Below the pieces are notes generated by a model. The model had not been told where the DNA came from, made no database searches, and saw only the letters and a list, made by a program, of their open reading frames with translations. DNA of 7,928 nucleotides from a bacterium (GTDB lineage Bacteria; SZUA-182; SZUA-191): contig QIEW01000085.1 of assembly GCA_003230535.1 (NCBI GenBank), forward strand, positions 1 through 7,928, in the 5' to 3' direction. Position 1 is the stretch's first letter, and each line of letters starts with the position of its first letter. This document shows positions 5,559 through 7,928 of the stretch, piece after piece. The position numbers were made by a program, and so were the translations under genes.

Positions 5559-7163
5559 ATGAAGGCTCGTCCTGTCAAGCCACCAGAGAAATTCTCCTGG
5601 GTAGACTTACTCCTGCTAGCCGGACTGGCGGCATTTATCTATGGACTGCTTGCCCTGGCCTCGCAGTGGACCGCTGAACTTTCTCCCACCGTAGACATTT
5701 CCCTCTCCCCATACGCTCTGGTCAAGTATAGTTTTTTTTCCGTATCCAGGGGTTTTATCGCCTATGGAATATCTCTAGCATTCAGCTTGGTTTATGGTTA
5801 TACCGCCGCTTATAGCCCCAGAGCTGAACGTCTGATGATCCCCCTGCTGGATATACTCCAAAGCCTGCCGGTATTAAGTTTCCTGCCCGGGCTTGTCTTA
5901 GGGATGATAACCCTGTTCCCTCTCAGCAATGTCGGCCTGGAACTGGCTTGTGTTTTGATGATCTTCACCGGTCAGGCCTGGAACATGACCTTCAGCTTTT
6001 ATCATTCTCTAAAATCCATTCCTCAAGAGCTTAAGGATGCCGCCCGTATCTATCGGTTTAACCGCTGGGAACGGTTTTTGAAACTGGAGTTGCCCTATTC
6101 GGCTATCGGTCTGATTTGGAACAGCATGATGTCCATGGCCGGAGGCTGGTTCTTCCTTACAGTGACTGAGGCTTTTGTTTTGGGGAATAAAGATTTCAGG
6201 CTTCCCGGTGTCGGCGCCTACATGAGCGTGGCCATTGCTCAGAAAAATATACCGGCCATTTGTTATGCTGTTTTAGCGATGATAATAACGATTATCACGG
6301 TAGACCAACTTCTTTGGCGGCCTGCCGTAGCTTGGGCTCAGCGTTTCAAAATGGAGGAGGTGGAAATCGAAAGCGACTCTGAACCGTTTTTCCTGGAATT
6401 CCTGAAGAAATCCCACCTGGCCGGTCTGTTTGGAGAAAAAATTGTGCGCCCTCTGCAAGAGATGTTTCTTAAGCTGGCTGGTAGGTCTGAGGCCGCCAAT
6501 TTTGGGGCCATTACAGAACAACGGAGGAGGAGACGTTGGGTAAGAAATCTGCTTCTGGGCTTAGGCGGGGCGGTATTGTTTTACCTGTTAGGGGAATATC
6601 TGCTGCTAATCAGCAAACTGAAGAGTGGCTGGTGGCTTCTTTGTAAACATGCTTTTTATTCGGGCGCCAGAGTATTTATGGCGCTTATCATAGGTTCGGC
6701 GTGGGCCATACCTGCGGGGGTAACAATCGGTACCAACCGGAAGCTGGCCAGAATCTTTCAACCCATAATCCAGATAACCGCTTCATTCCCCGCCCCAATG
6801 GTATTCCCCTTAGTGATGTGGGGAGTGCTTACCTTAGGGATCTGGACAGAATGTGGAGTAACCCTGCTTATGCTGCTGGGCACGCAATGGTATATTTTAT
6901 TTAATGTGATCGCCGGAGCATCGTCTATCCCGCAAGATCTCAAGGATGTGGCTTCTGCATATCAAATAGGGAGCTGGCGACGCTGGAAGGCGCTCATTCT
7001 GCCCGCTATATTCCCCTCTCTGGTTACCGGTTGGACCACTGCCGCCGGGGGGGCTTGGAACGCTTCTATCGTAGCTGAATATGTACAATCCGGCTCTAAC
7101 CTGACTGTGGTTCCAGGGTTAGGGACAGCGGCAACTTCCCGCTGCTGGCCGCCAGCATCCTAG
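5559..7163 (+). CDS. Duplicated ABC transporter permease, 3' end frameshifted
   Basis: This inner-membrane protein has two fused binding-protein-dependent permease domains, as in COG4986 (related to nitrate/sulfonate/taurine-type transporters). A hydrophobic helix lies near 15-35; domain 1 covers about 55-255 and domain 2 about 360-534. Each has the EAA loop that docks to the ATPase: SIPQELKDAARIYRF (153-167) and SIPQDLKDVASAYQI (456-470), each followed by a leucine-rich stretch ending in LP. A charged cytoplasmic linker (RRRRR near 322-326) joins them. The frame ends abnormally: after GLG (520-522) it reads TAATSRCWPPAS and stops. The expected last helix continues out of frame to 7252. The protein therefore lacks its final membrane segment and is probably impaired. 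No ATPase gene follows. The substrate is unknown. The ATG start fits the length, but a Shine-Dalgarno is weak. Confidence 0.88.
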   Translation: MKARPVKPPEKFSWVDLLLLAGLAAFIYGLLALASQWTAELSPTVDISLSPYALVKYSFFSVSRGFIAYGISLAFSLVYGYTAAYSPRAERLMIPLLDILQSLPVLSFLPGLVLGMITLFPLSNVGLELACVLMIFTGQAWNMTFSFYHSLKSIPQELKDAARIYRFNRWERFLKLELPYSAIGLIWNSMMSMAGGWFFLTVTEAFVLGNKDFRLPGVGAYMSVAIAQKNIPAICYAVLAMIITIITVDQLLWRPAVAWAQRFKMEEVEIESDSEPFFLEFLKKSHLAGLFGEKIVRPLQEMFLKLAGRSEAANFGAITEQRRRRRWVRNLLLGLGGAVLFYLLGEYLLLISKLKSGWWLLCKHAFYSGARVFMALIIGSAWAIPAGVTIGTNRKLARIFQPIIQITASFPAPMVFPLVMWGVLTLGIWTECGVTLLMLLGTQWYILFNVIAGASSIPQDLKDVASAYQIGSWRRWKALILPAIFPSLVTGWTTAAGGAWNASIVAEYVQSGSNLTVVPGLGTAATSRCWPPAS

Positions 7164-7252
7164 TCATGGCGGTGTGCGTGGTCTTGCTAAACCGACTCTG
7201 CTGGAGACCGCTCTATAATCTGGCCGAAACTAAATTTACCTTGCAGAGTTGA
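7130..7252 (+). pseudogene. Out-of-frame 3' remnant of the permease gene
   Basis: In the frame shifted by one base from the permease, 7130-7252 encodes GNFPLLAASILVMAVCVVLL followed by NRLCWRPLYNLAETKFTLQS and TGA. This is the normal end of this permease family: a GN/GDFPLLAAS lead-in, a last membrane helix, then NRLxWRxLYxLAE. Related proteins have, as I recall, about nine residues between GLG and the GN/GDF motif; here only five bases separate the GLG codons from the GGC codon. A deletion of 3n+1 bases, near 22, would explain both the shift and the missing residues. This size is an estimate from memory of the family, not a measurement. Confidence 0.8.
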
Positions 7253-7257
7253 ATTAT

Positions 7258-7928
7258 ATGTTGGAAGCAAATAAGAAAGCAGCGATAAAGTTTGGCATAG
7301 ATACTAAACTTATTGAACAGAGGACCAATACCCAAAAGAACATTGAGATATTAGGTAGTGATCTGACTTTTATTCATGTGAGAGAATATGAGCGTACTAA
7401 GCATGTCCATCGGTTACATTCTTACTTAGGGAAATTCATCCCCCAGTTGGTGGAGGTATTCTTAAGGAAATATTTTAGGAAGGGAGACGCTATACTTGAC
7501 CCGTTTTCTGGTTCTGGAACTGCTCTATTGGAAGCGAATGTTTTAGGCATGAACAGCGCAGGCGTAGAACTGTCACCCTTCAATGTTCTCATCCAGGAGG
7601 TGAAAACCCAAAAATATGCGCTAGAGGCAGTTGAATATGAAATAAAGGATGCTCTGAGGAGGCTAAAAACTTTTAGCCACATCTCACATGCCCAAGGGCC
7701 AAACTTATCCGAGGACAAGATAAAGAAATTTGAAACTGACAGTGCATATCTAAAAAAATGGTTTTCTGAAAGGACATTACAAGAAATATTATTTTACAGA
7801 AGCATAATTAAAGATTATAAGAATAAAGGTGTTTTGAGAATTATTCTTTCCCGTTCTGCACGTTCAGCCAGGCTCATCACACATTATGATTTGGCCCGCC
7901 CCCAAAAAGCAGTCAGAGAAACTTACTG
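7258..7928 (+). CDS. DNA methyltransferase (N4-cytosine/N6-adenine type), 5' part
   Basis: The frame is open from ATG 7258 to the end of the window (223 complete codons) and continues beyond it. It encodes the N-terminal part of an S-adenosylmethionine-dependent DNA amino-methyltransferase. HSYLGKFIPQL (54-64) resembles motif X. DPFSGSGT (81-88) is the AdoMet-binding motif I, and GVELSPFN (102-109) is the following acidic strand region. SRSARSARLITHYDLARP (198-215) is a stretch I associate with this methylase family. The catalytic (D/S)PPY motif is not in the window and should lie downstream. The gene starts 5 nt after the stop of the permease remnant, with no clear Shine-Dalgarno; TTG at 7249 is an alternative start. 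It could belong to a restriction-modification system, a phage or a defence locus, which the window does not show. Confidence 0.88.
   Translation, partial: MLEANKKAAIKFGIDTKLIEQRTNTQKNIEILGSDLTFIHVREYERTKHVHRLHSYLGKFIPQLVEVFLRKYFRKGDAILDPFSGSGTALLEANVLGMNSAGVELSPFNVLIQEVKTQKYALEAVEYEIKDALRRLKTFSHISHAQGPNLSEDKIKKFETDSAYLKKWFSERTLQEILFYRSIIKDYKNKGVLRIILSRSARSARLITHYDLARPQKAVRETY

Noticed and set aside
7110-7140. Programmed -1 frameshift joining the permease to its tail
   Set aside because: There is no slippery heptamer or clear stimulatory hairpin, and residues seem to be missing at the junction, which fits a deletion better.

Overview
This window (roughly mid-GC, bacterial) holds three minus-strand genes of a cell-envelope/polysaccharide type and, diverging from them, a plus-strand group: an exported protein of unknown function, a duplicated ABC-transporter permease and the start of a DNA methyltransferase. 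No rRNA, tRNA, CRISPR array or intact transposase is visible. I cannot place the organism firmly. The mix of dispersed palindromic repeats, TTG/GTG starts and a COG4986-type duplicated permease suits an environmental bacterium with a repeat-rich genome (for example Desulfobacterota or a candidate phylum), but this is only an impression.

Layout. 1-167: two strong related hairpins and no gene. 168-1337 (-): GT-B fold glycosyltransferase (family 4 type). 1343-2287 (-): phosphotransferase of the aminoglycoside-phosphotransferase/choline-kinase-like fold, 5 nt upstream of the glycosyltransferase. 2288-2562: a MITE-like palindromic element flanked by CTAG. 2563-3519 (-): a second, paralogous phosphotransferase. 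3520-4031: a 512-bp gene-free stretch with a likely minus-strand promoter, a 15-bp direct repeat, an inverted-repeat block and a 132-bp MITE with a 4-bp target duplication. 4032-5456 (+): secreted hypothetical protein ending in a Lys-Ala repeat tail. 5559-7163 (+): two-domain ABC permease whose last part (to 7252) is out of frame. 7258-7928 (+): 5' part of an N4/N6-type DNA methyltransferase, running off the window.

How the genes fit together. The two kinase-like proteins and the glycosyltransferase probably form one transcription unit that modifies a surface glycan or glycolipid. The permease should move a small anion or organic acid, but its usual ATPase partner is not next to it and its 3' end is damaged, so the transporter is probably decaying or interrupted. 

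The most unusual points are: (i) an exact 14-bp tandem duplication just after a well-placed Shine-Dalgarno/ATG in the glycosyltransferase gene, which turns the old start into a 10-codon leader ORF whose stop overlaps the next ATG (TAATG); (ii) in-frame hexanucleotide repeats encoding Lys-Ala runs in two unrelated genes; (iii) stacked non-autonomous repeat elements, two with recognisable target duplications. I found no clear evidence of a wholly new multi-gene system.
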